Assembly: GCF_013388355.1 (NCBI RefSeq)
Contig: NZ_CP058246.1
Span: 2,976,001 to 3,040,000, forward strand
From: Flavobacterium sp. LPB0248
Lineage (GTDB): Bacteria > Bacteroidota > Bacteroidia > Flavobacteriales > Flavobacteriaceae
Direction: 5' to 3'
Length of the DNA stretch: 64,000 nt
This document shows, in pieces, positions 45,171-53,935 of this stretch. A program made the position numbers and the translations under genes. The notes beneath the pieces are model-generated. The model saw nothing but the letters and a program-made list of their open reading frames with translations. It did no database searches and was not told the DNA's origin. The number at the start of each line of letters is the position of its first letter. Positions within the stretch are counted from its first letter, which is position 1.

Positions 45171-46391
45171 TTACAGATTCCCAATGCTGTCCAATTCTCT
45201 TTTCAAAGGTTCAATCTGTGTCATAAAACGAGTTCTGTCGTTTCCTGTTAGAGATTCTCCAGTTGGAAGATTCAATCGAAGCGCATCGACTTGAACACCG
45301 TTTTTCCAAAAACGATAACAAACATGCGGACCAGAAGCCAGACCTGTACTTCCTACCAAACCAATTGTCTGCCCTTGAGTAACGCGCTGTCCGCGACGAA
45401 CCAAGATTTTAGACATGTGTAAATACTGAGTAGAGTAGGTTCCGTTATGTTTTACTTTGACAAAGTTTCCGTTTCCTGCCGTATATCCAGTTGTTTCTAC
45501 AACTCCAGATGCTGTGGTAGAAATTGGAGTTCCAGTTGGCGCCGCATAATCGGTTCCCTTGTGGGCTTTCCAAGTGTGCTGCACCGGATGAAATCTATTC
45601 ATGGTAAATCTTGAAGTGATTCGGCTGAATTTGATTGGTGTTTTTAGGAAGAAATTTTTAAGTGTTCTTCCTTGATCGTCATAATATTCGATTTTTCCAG
45701 AAGTAGTATCTCTTTCAAATGGAAAGGCGTAAACAATTTTACCTTTATATTCAAAAAATGCGGCTTCAAGTTCTTCAACACCATCGTAAGTTTTTCCGTT
45801 GATAAATCGTTCTTTGAAAATTAATCCATAACGATCTCCTTTTTTTAGTTTGAAGAAGTCAATAGACCAAGAAAAGACTTTTGTAATTCGGCTTGCCAAA
45901 GCGGTTTCGACACTTTCGTTTCCTAAAGTTTCAGAAAGTGAACTTTTTAAAACACCGCCAATCATTTTTCTTTTTAAAGTAACAGGTTTTATTTTTTTGT
46001 ATGCTTTTGCAATGCTGTCTCTTAAATCGATAACATAGTAACTTAATGCATCTGGCTGATAAATAAAAACTTGTAGATTATTGGTTTTGTTTTTAGCGCG
46101 AAGTAAAGTAAAAGGTTTGCCGTAACGAATGCTTCTAACATTGAAAGAATCTTTTACCTGTTCTACAATATCATGTACTTTTTTGTCTCCAATATTTTGG
46201 CTCTGTAAGATTGATCCAAAAGAATCTCCTTTTGAAATAGTATCATTAACAACATTAAAGTCTGCGTAATTAAAACCGAATTCTATTTTTTTGGTTGTTG
46301 GTTTAGTAATTTTTGCTTCTACTTTTTCTTCTGTTTTTTTACATGAAAAAATAGAAAACAAGACAATTAAAATTACGACTGCTTTTTTCAA
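45171..46391 (-). CDS. M23 (LytM) peptidase, lipoprotein
   Basis: The protein has 406 residues with a lipobox (FSIFSC, about Cys17). An N-terminal LysM-like/OapA-type segment (SFGSILQSQNIGDKKVHDIV) precedes the M23 domain. Zn ligands are visible in HKGTDYAAP, QYLHMS and GPHVCYRF. It probably cleaves peptidoglycan cross-links in the periplasm. The layout is that of MepM-like hydrolases. Confidence 0.92.
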   Translation of the reverse strand: MKKAVVILIVLFSIFSCKKTEEKVEAKITKPTTKKIEFGFNYADFNVVNDTISKGDSFGSILQSQNIGDKKVHDIVEQVKDSFNVRSIRYGKPFTLLRAKNKTNNLQVFIYQPDALSYYVIDLRDSIAKAYKKIKPVTLKRKMIGGVLKSSLSETLGNESVETALASRITKVFSWSIDFFKLKKGDRYGLIFKERFINGKTYDGVEELEAAFFEYKGKIVYAFPFERDTTSGKIEYYDDQGRTLKNFFLKTPIKFSRITSRFTMNRFHPVQHTWKAHKGTDYAAPTGTPISTTASGVVETTGYTAGNGNFVKVKHNGTYSTQYLHMSKILVRRGQRVTQGQTIGLVGSTGLASGPHVCYRFWKNGVQVDALRLNLPTGESLTGNDRTRFMTQIEPLKRELDSIGNL

Positions 46392-46416
46392 ACTTTATAA
46401 ATTTTTTGTGGTGAAA

Positions 46417-47358
46417 TTAGGCTTCAGTTTCATTTCCCCAATTGGACAATTCTTCTTCGGTCCACAATTTAGGAAAAAAGATGCGTCTTTGGTATTTTGG
46501 ATGCATATATTTTTGCCAGTCGCTTCCTCCTGTTGCTTCTCCGTTGCCTTTTCCGCTTTCCAAGATGTATTTTCTTGCAGTATTTAGATGTTGCATTACC
46601 CACGTAATATTTACCGTTTTGTCATAATGGCGCATTGCATCGATTAATGAAGTATTTTGCTGATCTTCAACTGGTAATTGTGTGAATTTTTGCCAAATGT
46701 TTTTCGTTTTAAACGAAGCCATTTGTCTTAAAAATTGCTCTTTATATTTCTTTTCAAACTCATTTAATAAATACGACTTTTCGCCAGTGTGATAGTCTTT
46801 TCCGGCAGCTTGCCAATAAAGGTGTTCGAAGCTGGTTTCTAAATCGGTGTTTTCATCAAAGTTTGCTTTGTATCTGCGGTCTGTTAAATTGATAACATCG
46901 GTCGATGCAAATTCGATTAGTCTATATTGAGCGCTTTGGAATCCGCTTGCTGGAGTAAGAGTGTTTCTAAATTTCATGTATTGATCTACTTCCATTCCGT
47001 TTTCCATAATGCTGAACGAATTGGTAAGCATGTCAAAATATCTGGTGATTCTTGATAATCTTTCGCTAAAAAAATCAACCTGAATGTTTGCTGTTTCTGC
47101 AATCTGGTCAATTTCCCACAAAATCATCTTAAAGATTAATTCGTTTACCTGATGGTACATGATAAAAACCATTTCGTCAGGAAGTGTGGTGCGCTGAATT
47201 TGTAAATTTAATAGAGCATCAGTTTGAATGTAATCCCAATAAGTAATTGGTTTGGCCCAAAGCAATCCTTCTAACTGAACATCAGTTTTTTGATTTATGG
47301 CTTGAAATTTAAGGTCAATTTCTTTTAAAATTGCTTCAGAATGATCTGTAGGGTTCAT
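46417..47358 (-). CDS. kynA: Tryptophan 2,3-dioxygenase
   Basis: The protein has 313 residues. TDO segments are YHQVNELIFKMILWEID, SGFQSAQYRLIE, the heme-His region VMQHLNTARKYILESGKG, and GEATGGSDW. It opens the indole ring of tryptophan to N-formylkynurenine. Its ATG overlaps the DUF3108 stop (TAATG), so the two are translationally coupled. Through kynurenine it could also feed NAD synthesis if the rest of the pathway exists elsewhere. Confidence 0.93.
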   Translation of the reverse strand: MNPTDHSEAILKEIDLKFQAINQKTDVQLEGLLWAKPITYWDYIQTDALLNLQIQRTTLPDEMVFIMYHQVNELIFKMILWEIDQIAETANIQVDFFSERLSRITRYFDMLTNSFSIMENGMEVDQYMKFRNTLTPASGFQSAQYRLIEFASTDVINLTDRRYKANFDENTDLETSFEHLYWQAAGKDYHTGEKSYLLNEFEKKYKEQFLRQMASFKTKNIWQKFTQLPVEDQQNTSLIDAMRHYDKTVNITWVMQHLNTARKYILESGKGNGEATGGSDWQKYMHPKYQRRIFFPKLWTEEELSNWGNETEA

Positions 47359-48128
47359 TATTTTTTTGCTTTTAGTGGACTTTTCAATCCTTTATATTCA
47401 TCGAGATCGGCTTTAAGAGATCCTACTGCCAAATCTGCTTTAATTCTAATTGGAACTTTGTTTACGTCGTCTGTTATCCAGAGAGTTAAGCTCTCTTTTT
47501 CTTTAAATACTCTTCCTGTTTGTACCAATGGCTTGAACACCATCGTAGAAACGGTTCCAAATTTAGTCGTAATATCTTGACGACCTACATATTTTAACTT
47601 AAATTTTGTGATTTCATCATCAAAAAACATGTCGATTGTGATGGCTTCACCCGATTTAAGTTTGTCTATATTTGGATGATTTCTCAGGAAATAAAATGCA
47701 GAAACAATATCCTGTACTTCTTCAGAAACCATGATGGTTTTTTCTGATTTACGTTTATAGTCTTTTACTAAAACTTTATTTTCCGCTTGATTAAAAAAAC
47801 CTTCTTGATTTTTGGTATAACCGCCTTCGTCAATTTTTCGGACATAACGGTACGGTTTTCCTGTTTCTTTGTCAAAATAACTTTCGTATAAATCTTCTAC
47901 TTTGAAGAAAAATTTAGACATTCCAGTTGTGTAACCTTTTCCAACAGAGTGATATACCTTTTTATTGTTTATAACAGCATCTTTAACTTCAAGTGTTGCA
48001 TATCCAGCATTTACAATTCCGTAATGTATTCTAAATTTGAAATATTCTCCTGTGTCGAAAGCATCTTCTTTTTGAGGGCTGAAAGCAAGTAGTGTTAGTG
48101 CTAATATAGTGAGGATGAGCTTTTTCAT
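47358..48128 (-). CDS. DUF3108 exported protein
   Basis: From ATG 48128 the protein has 256 residues and a signal peptide (MKKLILTILALTLLAFSPQK). An extension to 48170 would spoil it. The DUF3108 pattern is visible: FKFRIHYGIVNAGYATLEV, SVGKGYTTGMSKFFFKVEDLYES, and LWITDDVNKVPIRIKA. These periplasmic or outer-membrane-associated proteins have no established role. It is coupled to kynA. Confidence 0.88.
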   Translation of the reverse strand: MKKLILTILALTLLAFSPQKEDAFDTGEYFKFRIHYGIVNAGYATLEVKDAVINNKKVYHSVGKGYTTGMSKFFFKVEDLYESYFDKETGKPYRYVRKIDEGGYTKNQEGFFNQAENKVLVKDYKRKSEKTIMVSEEVQDIVSAFYFLRNHPNIDKLKSGEAITIDMFFDDEITKFKLKYVGRQDITTKFGTVSTMVFKPLVQTGRVFKEKESLTLWITDDVNKVPIRIKADLAVGSLKADLDEYKGLKSPLKAKK

Positions 48129-48196
48129 AGTACAATCTTTACATTTAATTATAAAGGTAGACAAATGCAAATTTTATTCCAAATGTACCAAAACAA

Positions 48197-48226
48197 AAAA
48201 ACTCAGTCAAAGATGACTGAGTTTTT
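48197..48226. terminator. Terminator upstream of the DUF3108 gene
   Basis: AAAAACTCAGTCA and TGACTGAGTTTTT form a perfect 13-base stem with a 4-base loop. The T-run is on the - strand, and it could also act on the + strand. It may end a short - strand transcript starting near 48300 (see findings). Confidence 0.85.
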
Positions 48227-48309
48227 ATGCTATTAACTAACCAAAAAACTATAAATTATGAAATTTATATCAATTCGGAAGGAAACCACCCCTTCCTGAT
48301 TTGCGAGTG

Positions 48310-48338
48310 CAAAGATAGATAGAAAGTTCAAAAAACAA
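48310..48338 (-). promoter_or_regulatory. Candidate Bacteroidota promoter
   Basis: On the - strand TTG (48336-48338), an 18-base spacer and TATCTTTG (48310-48317) match the consensus. Transcription would start near 48303 and meet the terminator at 48226-48197. Confidence 0.45.
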
Positions 48339-48426
48339 ATAGCCAAAGTCAAGTTTAACATAACATTTGCAAAAAAATCATCGTTTTTTGGAGAATTATG
48401 CTGTTTTATGCATGAAAATTAACATT

Positions 48427-49587
48427 TTATAGCGTTCCTCTCAATTCTTGCTCTCTTTCGATAGACTCAAAAAGTGCTTTAAAGTTACCTGCACCAAACC
48501 CTTTTGCTCCCATTCTTTGAATAATTTCGAAGAAAAGCGTCGGTCTGTCTTGAACTGGCTTAGTAAAAATTTGTAATAAGTATCCATCTTCGTCAGCATC
48601 TACCATGATCGCTAATTTTTCGATTTCATTTAAATCTTCTTTCATCATGTCCATGTGAACTCCTAATCTTTCAGGAATTGCTTCATAATATGTATGTGGA
48701 GGAGCCGATAAAAATTCAACACCACGCGCTCTTAATTGTGATACGGTTTTAATAATATCATCTGTTGCAATGGCGATATGCTGAATTCCAGGGCCGCCAT
48801 AGAAATCCAAGTATTCTTCAATCTGAGATTTTTTCTTTCCTTCAGCTGGTTCGTTGATTGGAAATTTAATTCTTCCGTTTCCGTTTGACATTACCTTACT
48901 CATCAAAGCAGAATATTCTGTGGTAATTTGTTTGTCGTCAAAAGATAGGAAGTTTACAAATCCCATAACGTCTTCGTAAAATTTTACCCAAGTGTTCATT
49001 TCGTTCCAACCTACGTTTCCAACCATATGGTCGATATATTTTAAACCAGTTGATTCTGGGTTAAAGTCAGATTTCCATTCTCTGTAACCAGGCAAGAAAA
49101 CGCCATTATAATTTTTTCTTTCTACAAAAATGTGAACCGTTTCTCCATAAGTGTAAATTCCAGAACGAACAACCTGACCAAATTCATCTTCTTCAACGGT
49201 TGGCTCCATAAAAGAACGAGCACCACGTTTCATAGTTTCTTCGTAAGATTTTGTAGCATCTTCAACCCAAAGTGCTGCAACTTTTACACCGTCACCATGT
49301 TTTTTCAAATGTTCGTTTATTGGAGAATCAGCTGTTAATGGCGTCGTTAACACAATTCTGATTTTATCTTGTTTTAAAACATAAGATGCTCTGTCTTTTA
49401 CTCCAGTTTCTAATCCGGCATAAGCCAATGACTGATATCCAAATGCAGATTTATAGTAATGTGCTGCTTGTTTTGCGTTACCTACATAAAATTCTACATA
49501 ATCTGTTCCTAATAATGGAAGGAAATCTTGCGCTCCTTCAAATATTTTTTCTAATCCGTATTCTACTGATTTAACTTCTTTACTCAT
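48427..49587 (-). CDS. hppD: 4-Hydroxyphenylpyruvate dioxygenase
   Basis: From ATG 49587 the protein has 386 residues. A longer frame to 49662 runs through a repeat and is rejected. The two vicinal-oxygen-chelate halves are visible, with iron ligands expected in IDHMVGNV, GIQHIAIAT and LFFEIIQRMG. The enzyme converts 4-hydroxyphenylpyruvate to homogentisate in tyrosine breakdown. The next pathway gene, hmgA, lies upstream on the same strand, separated by a four-helix-bundle gene. Confidence 0.96.
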   Translation of the reverse strand: MSKEVKSVEYGLEKIFEGAQDFLPLLGTDYVEFYVGNAKQAAHYYKSAFGYQSLAYAGLETGVKDRASYVLKQDKIRIVLTTPLTADSPINEHLKKHGDGVKVAALWVEDATKSYEETMKRGARSFMEPTVEEDEFGQVVRSGIYTYGETVHIFVERKNYNGVFLPGYREWKSDFNPESTGLKYIDHMVGNVGWNEMNTWVKFYEDVMGFVNFLSFDDKQITTEYSALMSKVMSNGNGRIKFPINEPAEGKKKSQIEEYLDFYGGPGIQHIAIATDDIIKTVSQLRARGVEFLSAPPHTYYEAIPERLGVHMDMMKEDLNEIEKLAIMVDADEDGYLLQIFTKPVQDRPTLFFEIIQRMGAKGFGAGNFKALFESIEREQELRGTL

Positions 49588-49675
49588 AATTAGATAATTT
49601 GATAATGAGAAAATAAGATAATTTTTGAAATGCTTTAATTTGATCAATTTTCTAATTGACACATTTTCTAATTTT
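49588..49675. repeat. Left flank repeat of the four-helix-bundle gene
   Basis: Words AATTAGATAATTTGATAATGAG and AATTGACACATTTTCTAAT (49654-49672) recur on the other side of the gene and, in part, upstream of hmgA (51350-51376). Confidence 0.7.
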
Positions 49676-50035
49676 CTAATTCCTCTTAGATGTTGATATT
49701 ATTTTGTTTAAAATCTTTAAAATTTCTGAGAGATCATTTAATAAACGACTGCACTTTGGATATTCGCTATGTGCATCGCATAAAAACAACCAATATTCTG
49801 TTTCGTCTGCTTCTTTAATAGCAATTTTTAATTTATGAATAAAATCTGCCTTGCTTTCTGCGTTTTGTGACTCTTTTGAATTAGCTCCAATTGATGTTCC
49901 GCTTTTTAATAATTGGTTTGCAATTACGAATTTCTTTTGATCTTGAAGTTCGGTTGTATAGTCAATTATATTTAATGCGAAATTGAAGGTTTTTATTAAA
50001 AGAGCGTTGTCTTTATATTTTTCGTTAAAAGTCAT
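49676..50035 (-). CDS. Four-helix bundle protein (23S rRNA intervening-sequence family)
   Basis: The protein has 119 residues, all helical. The family signature is visible in QLLKSGTSIGANSKESQNAESKADFIHKL and the WLFLCDA segment. Relatives are encoded within 23S rRNA intervening sequences and at scattered chromosomal sites, and their function is unknown. It interrupts the hmgA-hppD pair. The identical 19-mer AATTGACACATTTTCTAAT lies at 49654-49672 and 50124-50142, so the gene sits between direct repeats. Confidence 0.9.
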   Translation of the reverse strand: MTFNEKYKDNALLIKTFNFALNIIDYTTELQDQKKFVIANQLLKSGTSIGANSKESQNAESKADFIHKLKIAIKEADETEYWLFLCDAHSEYPKCSRLLNDLSEILKILNKIISTSKRN

Positions 50036-50180
50036 TTGTTTTAATTTGATAATTAGAAAATTTGATAATGAGATAATTTATTTTGTAAGTTTAAAATTAC
50101 AATATTTAATTATCTAATTTCCAAATTGACACATTTTCTAATCAAAGAAATTTTCTAATTATCAAATTGGCACATTGACT
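50036..50180. repeat. Right flank repeat of the four-helix-bundle gene
   Basis: It contains GATAATTAGAAAATTTGATAA, the exact 19-mer AATTGACACATTTTCTAAT (50124-50142) and a weaker copy CAAATTGGCACATTGACTAA near 50164. Inverted and direct copies are mixed. Confidence 0.7.
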
Positions 50181-50182
50181 AA

Positions 50183-51340
50183 TTATTCCGTCCAAGATTT
50201 GTAGTACTGACCGTCGTCAAGTCCCATAGCTTCTTCAGTAACCATTAACGGACGGAACGTATCCACCATAACAGCTAATTCTTGAGTTTCTTTATGACCA
50301 ATGCTGCGTTCCATTGCGCCTGGCGCTGGTCCGTGCGGAATTCCTTTTGGGTGTAAAGTGATATGACCTTGCTCGATATTATTACGGCTCATAAAATCGC
50401 CATCAACATAATATAGTACTTCGTCAGAATCTATATTGCTGTGATTGTAAGGTGCTGGAATAGCTTTTGGGTGATAATCGTAAAGTCTTGGGCAGAAAGA
50501 ACAAACTACAAAAGCAGCTGTTTCAAAAGTTTGATGAACTGGTGGCGGTTGGTGAACACGCCCAGTTATAGGTTCGAAATTGTGAATTGAAAATCCGTAA
50601 GGGAAATTGTAGCCGTCCCAGCCTACAACGTCAAACGGATGTGTGGCATAAACCACTTCATGAATCATTCCTTCTTTTTTGATTTTAATTAAAAAATCGC
50701 CTTTTTCGTCATACGTTTCCAATTCATTTGGCAGAATAAAATCACGCTCACAAAATGGAGAATGTTCTAAATGCTGTCCTGACTGGTTTTTATAACGTTT
50801 TGGAGTATAAAAAGGAGAATACGATTCTACGTAAAATAGTCGGTTGTCTTCTGTTTCGAAATCGATCTGATAAATAATACCACGCGGAATAATTAGGTAA
50901 TCTCCATATTGAAACGGAATATTTCCTAACATGGTTCTTAATTTCCCTTTTCCTCTATGGATGAAAAGCATTTCATCGGCATCGGCATTTTTGTAGAAAT
51001 AATTTCGAAGCGATTCTTTCGGCGCAGCCAAACCAATAATACAGTCTTTATTGACTAACATCGCTTTTCGGCTGTCTAGAAAATCATTTTCAGGTTTTAA
51101 TTCAAAACCTTTAAAAAGAAGTGATTTTATATTTTTTCCGATTGCAATTTTAGGTTCAACCGAATAAGAGTTTAAAATCTCTTTAACCTGTGTCGGTCTG
51201 TGTACGTGATAAGATAGCGACGAATGTCCGTGAAAACCTTCTGTTCCAAACAATTGTTCGTAGTAAAATCTGCCGTTTGGTTTTTCGAATTGGGTGTGTC
51301 GCTTTTGAGGAAATTCCCCAAGTTTATGATATAGTGGCAT
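50183..51340 (-). CDS. hmgA: Homogentisate 1,2-dioxygenase
   Basis: The protein has 385 residues with the cupin-like HGO pattern: MPLYHKLGEFPQKRHTQF, GKLRTMLGNIPFQYGDYLII, VVGWDGYNFPYGFSIHNFEPITG, PPPVHQTFE and HPKGIPHGPAPGAMERS, which supply the metal ligands. It opens homogentisate to maleylacetoacetate, the step after HppD. The downstream isomerase and hydrolase genes of the pathway are not in the window. Confidence 0.95.
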   Translation of the reverse strand: MPLYHKLGEFPQKRHTQFEKPNGRFYYEQLFGTEGFHGHSSLSYHVHRPTQVKEILNSYSVEPKIAIGKNIKSLLFKGFELKPENDFLDSRKAMLVNKDCIIGLAAPKESLRNYFYKNADADEMLFIHRGKGKLRTMLGNIPFQYGDYLIIPRGIIYQIDFETEDNRLFYVESYSPFYTPKRYKNQSGQHLEHSPFCERDFILPNELETYDEKGDFLIKIKKEGMIHEVVYATHPFDVVGWDGYNFPYGFSIHNFEPITGRVHQPPPVHQTFETAAFVVCSFCPRLYDYHPKAIPAPYNHSNIDSDEVLYYVDGDFMSRNNIEQGHITLHPKGIPHGPAPGAMERSIGHKETQELAVMVDTFRPLMVTEEAMGLDDGQYYKSWTE

Positions 51341-51657
51341 GGCTTTTCAATTAGATAATTAGTAAATTAGATAATTCGAAAATTTGAATTGCAGAGATAA
51401 TAAGCAGTTCAATTTTTTCAATTGACTGATTATTTCAATTCGATAGAGCCATTACTCAGGATTTCTCTTAATGAGGAATTGAAGATACTCTAATAAACCT
51501 GTCCAATTTGTTTTCATTATAACAAATGTCGTAATTTTTTCGGAGTAAAAATAAAAATTATATTATTTATAACTATAAAATAACTTAGTTTTTTTGATAT
51601 AATTTTTACTAAGTAAAAAAAATGACAGATTTTATTGAAGTATTCTCGGTTTTAATA
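51341..51657. other. 317-base intergenic region upstream of hmgA
   Basis: It holds a good - strand promoter (51392-51421) and a copy of the TTAGATAATTAG repeat. The remainder, up to the patatin gene stop at 51658, is A+T-rich without recognisable genes. Confidence 0.5.
51392..51421 (-). promoter_or_regulatory. Candidate hmgA promoter
   Basis: TTG (51419-51421), a 19-base spacer and TATCTCTG (51392-51399, one mismatch to TAnnTTTG) on the - strand. A transcript from here could cover hmgA, the four-helix-bundle gene and hppD. Confidence 0.5.
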
Positions 51658-53928
51658 CTAAAACTGGAACCCTATGCTGAACCATGTAAAACTTTTTGAC
51701 ATTTCTGGAGACCAAGATTGTTTTACTTCGATAGGACCAATAATAGTTTCTAAACCATAACCAATCGCATATCCTGTATATTTTGGCATAGAAACCCAAT
51801 CTACAGAAGAAAAGATATCATCTCCTAAGTTGGCAAAATTAGCAGATATATTGATGTGATTTTTTTTGAAGATTTCGTAATCAATATTGATATCAGTTTT
51901 AATATAACTGTTGCCGGCAATGCTTAGAAAATCATATCCATAGAAATAATTGAAATTGTTTATTTTGTTGTAGCCATAACCTCCAAATATAAAATCGAAA
52001 AACGGAACGCTGTCGCTGCCAATATTAAATCCAGCATCGGCTCCAAATTTTATAGTTGCTTTTTTGAATAGCGGTCTAACAACCGATATTTCGGCTTTTG
52101 CAATCGAGAAAGGTTTAAATTGTTTCGTATAATCTGATGATGCCATATAGGTTTGCAGATCTGTAGAAAAATATAATCCAGAATTTGGATAATATTTTTC
52201 GTCTAGCGAATCGTATTTTAAATAGGCAAAGGCACTAAAATAATTGCTTTTTTCTATTATGTTGTCTTCGTTGGTAAGTGTTGGTGAGCTAATTTTTAGG
52301 TATTTATATTCTAAGCCGCCACCCATTAAAAACTTCTGGACAAAAATAGTCTGGAAATAGGCCTGATTGGTTATATCAATGAAGTCAACATTAATAAGGT
52401 TGACATTGGGATTCTCTTTAAGAACGCCACTCAAACTAGTAGTTACATTTCGATTAAATTGATTCAATCTAGAACGGAATCCAAAACTGATATTAAAACC
52501 ATTTTCGACATAATAGTTAAAATCATATCTGAAATTATCACCCAAAATGATATCCAAAGAAGTAACATCGTTTTTTAAGAAAGTCTTTTTGTGAGTAAGA
52601 TTTAATAAAACGGCACTTTTGTAAAGACCATCATAATGTAATCCAAGTTTTAGATAAGTTTGGGTTGGATTTTCTCTTAAAACTAAATCCAAGTCGTCTT
52701 TGTCGCCATCTGGCTGAAGACAATAGGAGATTGTGCTAAAGTTTTGCGTTGCATTTAAGTTGTTTATTCCAGTCTGAAGTCCATCATAAGTTATAGTGCT
52801 TCCGGGTTTGAAACGGAGTTTACCGCGAATATATTCTTTGGTATAATTTTCTAATTTATCAGTATTTATGTCTTGAATATGAAGTGTGTCCGAAGCTAGT
52901 TTTAGTTTTGGTTTTTTGTAAAAATTGCTTTCGTCTGTCAATGTTTTGAGTTTCTCGTAAACAGCAAAAGCAGCTTCTTCCCCTTTTCTGATGATTTCTT
53001 CTCCTCGGTCAAATGAAATAACACCAAAGTCACGAATATCTGGCTTGATATAAATATCTGTATCTTTTACTTTGCTCTTCATCTTTTCGATGGACTGCAG
53101 ATTGGTAATCTGTACCAAGATTCGCGTAGCATTTTTTAGGTTTTTTCTTTTCAGCAAATCGTCTTGAACATCAACACCAATAATAATATCAGCGCCAAGA
53201 TTGCGAACTTCTTTTATAGGATAATTATTTACAACTCCACCATCAACCAACAAATTTCCATCAATTTCTACGGGAGTAAATAGAGAAGGAAAAGCTGCAC
53301 TTGCCATCATAGCCTGAACGAGATTTCCTTTGTTTAATAAAACTTCTTCGCCAGTTTCAATGTTGGTTCCGATACATAAAAATGGAGTTGGCAGTTCGTT
53401 GAAATCGCGAACATGGCGCACATTTCTAGTTAAACTGCTCAATAAATTATAATTGTACATTCCTTTTGAAAGAGCTTCAGGAATACCAATTCTGAAATTG
53501 CTAAAAGGTAAAACAACGGCATACAACTCGTCATTCTTTTTGCCATAAAAGTTTTTGGACGAACGTGGAATGTAATCGTTTATTAATTCATCAAAATTGG
53601 TCTTTTTGAAAATAGAATCAATTTGCGAAGCATTGTAGCCAGAAGCATAAAGTCCGCCAATTACTGAACCCATACTGGTTCCTCCAATATAATCGATTTT
53701 GATTCCGGCTTCTTCCAAAACTTTTAAAACTCCAATATGAGCAAAACCTTTGGCGCCGCCACCGCTTAGAACCAAACCAATTTTTGGCCTTTTCACGCTG
53801 TCTTTTTTTGTTTCCTGTGAAAAAGATTTTGGCGAAAACAAAAATGTCATCAACAAAACAAATGAGAATGCGTACGAATAAGCTCCTTTGAACCGAATTT
53901 TTGAAATGTACAGTTGGAATGAACGCAT
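51658..53928 (-). CDS. Patatin-like phospholipase with C-terminal beta-barrel (PlpD-like)
   Basis: From ATG 53928 the protein has 756 residues. An extension to 53982 would overlap uvrC. A signal segment ends near SFSQ. The patatin domain has the oxyanion loop SGGGAKG, nucleophile Ser in GGTSMGS, and the dyad Asp in DGGVVNNYP. A POTRA-like segment and an Omp85-type barrel ending in Phe (TWFSIGFQF) follow, as in type Vd autotransporters. It should be an outer-membrane lipase. It starts 7 bases after uvrC, so probably shares its transcript. Confidence 0.9.
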   Translation of the reverse strand: MRSFQLYISKIRFKGAYSYAFSFVLLMTFLFSPKSFSQETKKDSVKRPKIGLVLSGGGAKGFAHIGVLKVLEEAGIKIDYIGGTSMGSVIGGLYASGYNASQIDSIFKKTNFDELINDYIPRSSKNFYGKKNDELYAVVLPFSNFRIGIPEALSKGMYNYNLLSSLTRNVRHVRDFNELPTPFLCIGTNIETGEEVLLNKGNLVQAMMASAAFPSLFTPVEIDGNLLVDGGVVNNYPIKEVRNLGADIIIGVDVQDDLLKRKNLKNATRILVQITNLQSIEKMKSKVKDTDIYIKPDIRDFGVISFDRGEEIIRKGEEAAFAVYEKLKTLTDESNFYKKPKLKLASDTLHIQDINTDKLENYTKEYIRGKLRFKPGSTITYDGLQTGINNLNATQNFSTISYCLQPDGDKDDLDLVLRENPTQTYLKLGLHYDGLYKSAVLLNLTHKKTFLKNDVTSLDIILGDNFRYDFNYYVENGFNISFGFRSRLNQFNRNVTTSLSGVLKENPNVNLINVDFIDITNQAYFQTIFVQKFLMGGGLEYKYLKISSPTLTNEDNIIEKSNYFSAFAYLKYDSLDEKYYPNSGLYFSTDLQTYMASSDYTKQFKPFSIAKAEISVVRPLFKKATIKFGADAGFNIGSDSVPFFDFIFGGYGYNKINNFNYFYGYDFLSIAGNSYIKTDINIDYEIFKKNHINISANFANLGDDIFSSVDWVSMPKYTGYAIGYGLETIIGPIEVKQSWSPEMSKSFTWFSIGFQF

Positions 53929-53935
53929 AAAAACT

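Noticed and set aside
48247-48296. Short + strand frame MKFISIRKETTPS as a leader peptide
   Set aside because: No downstream + strand gene exists for it to control, and the promoter signals are on the - strand.
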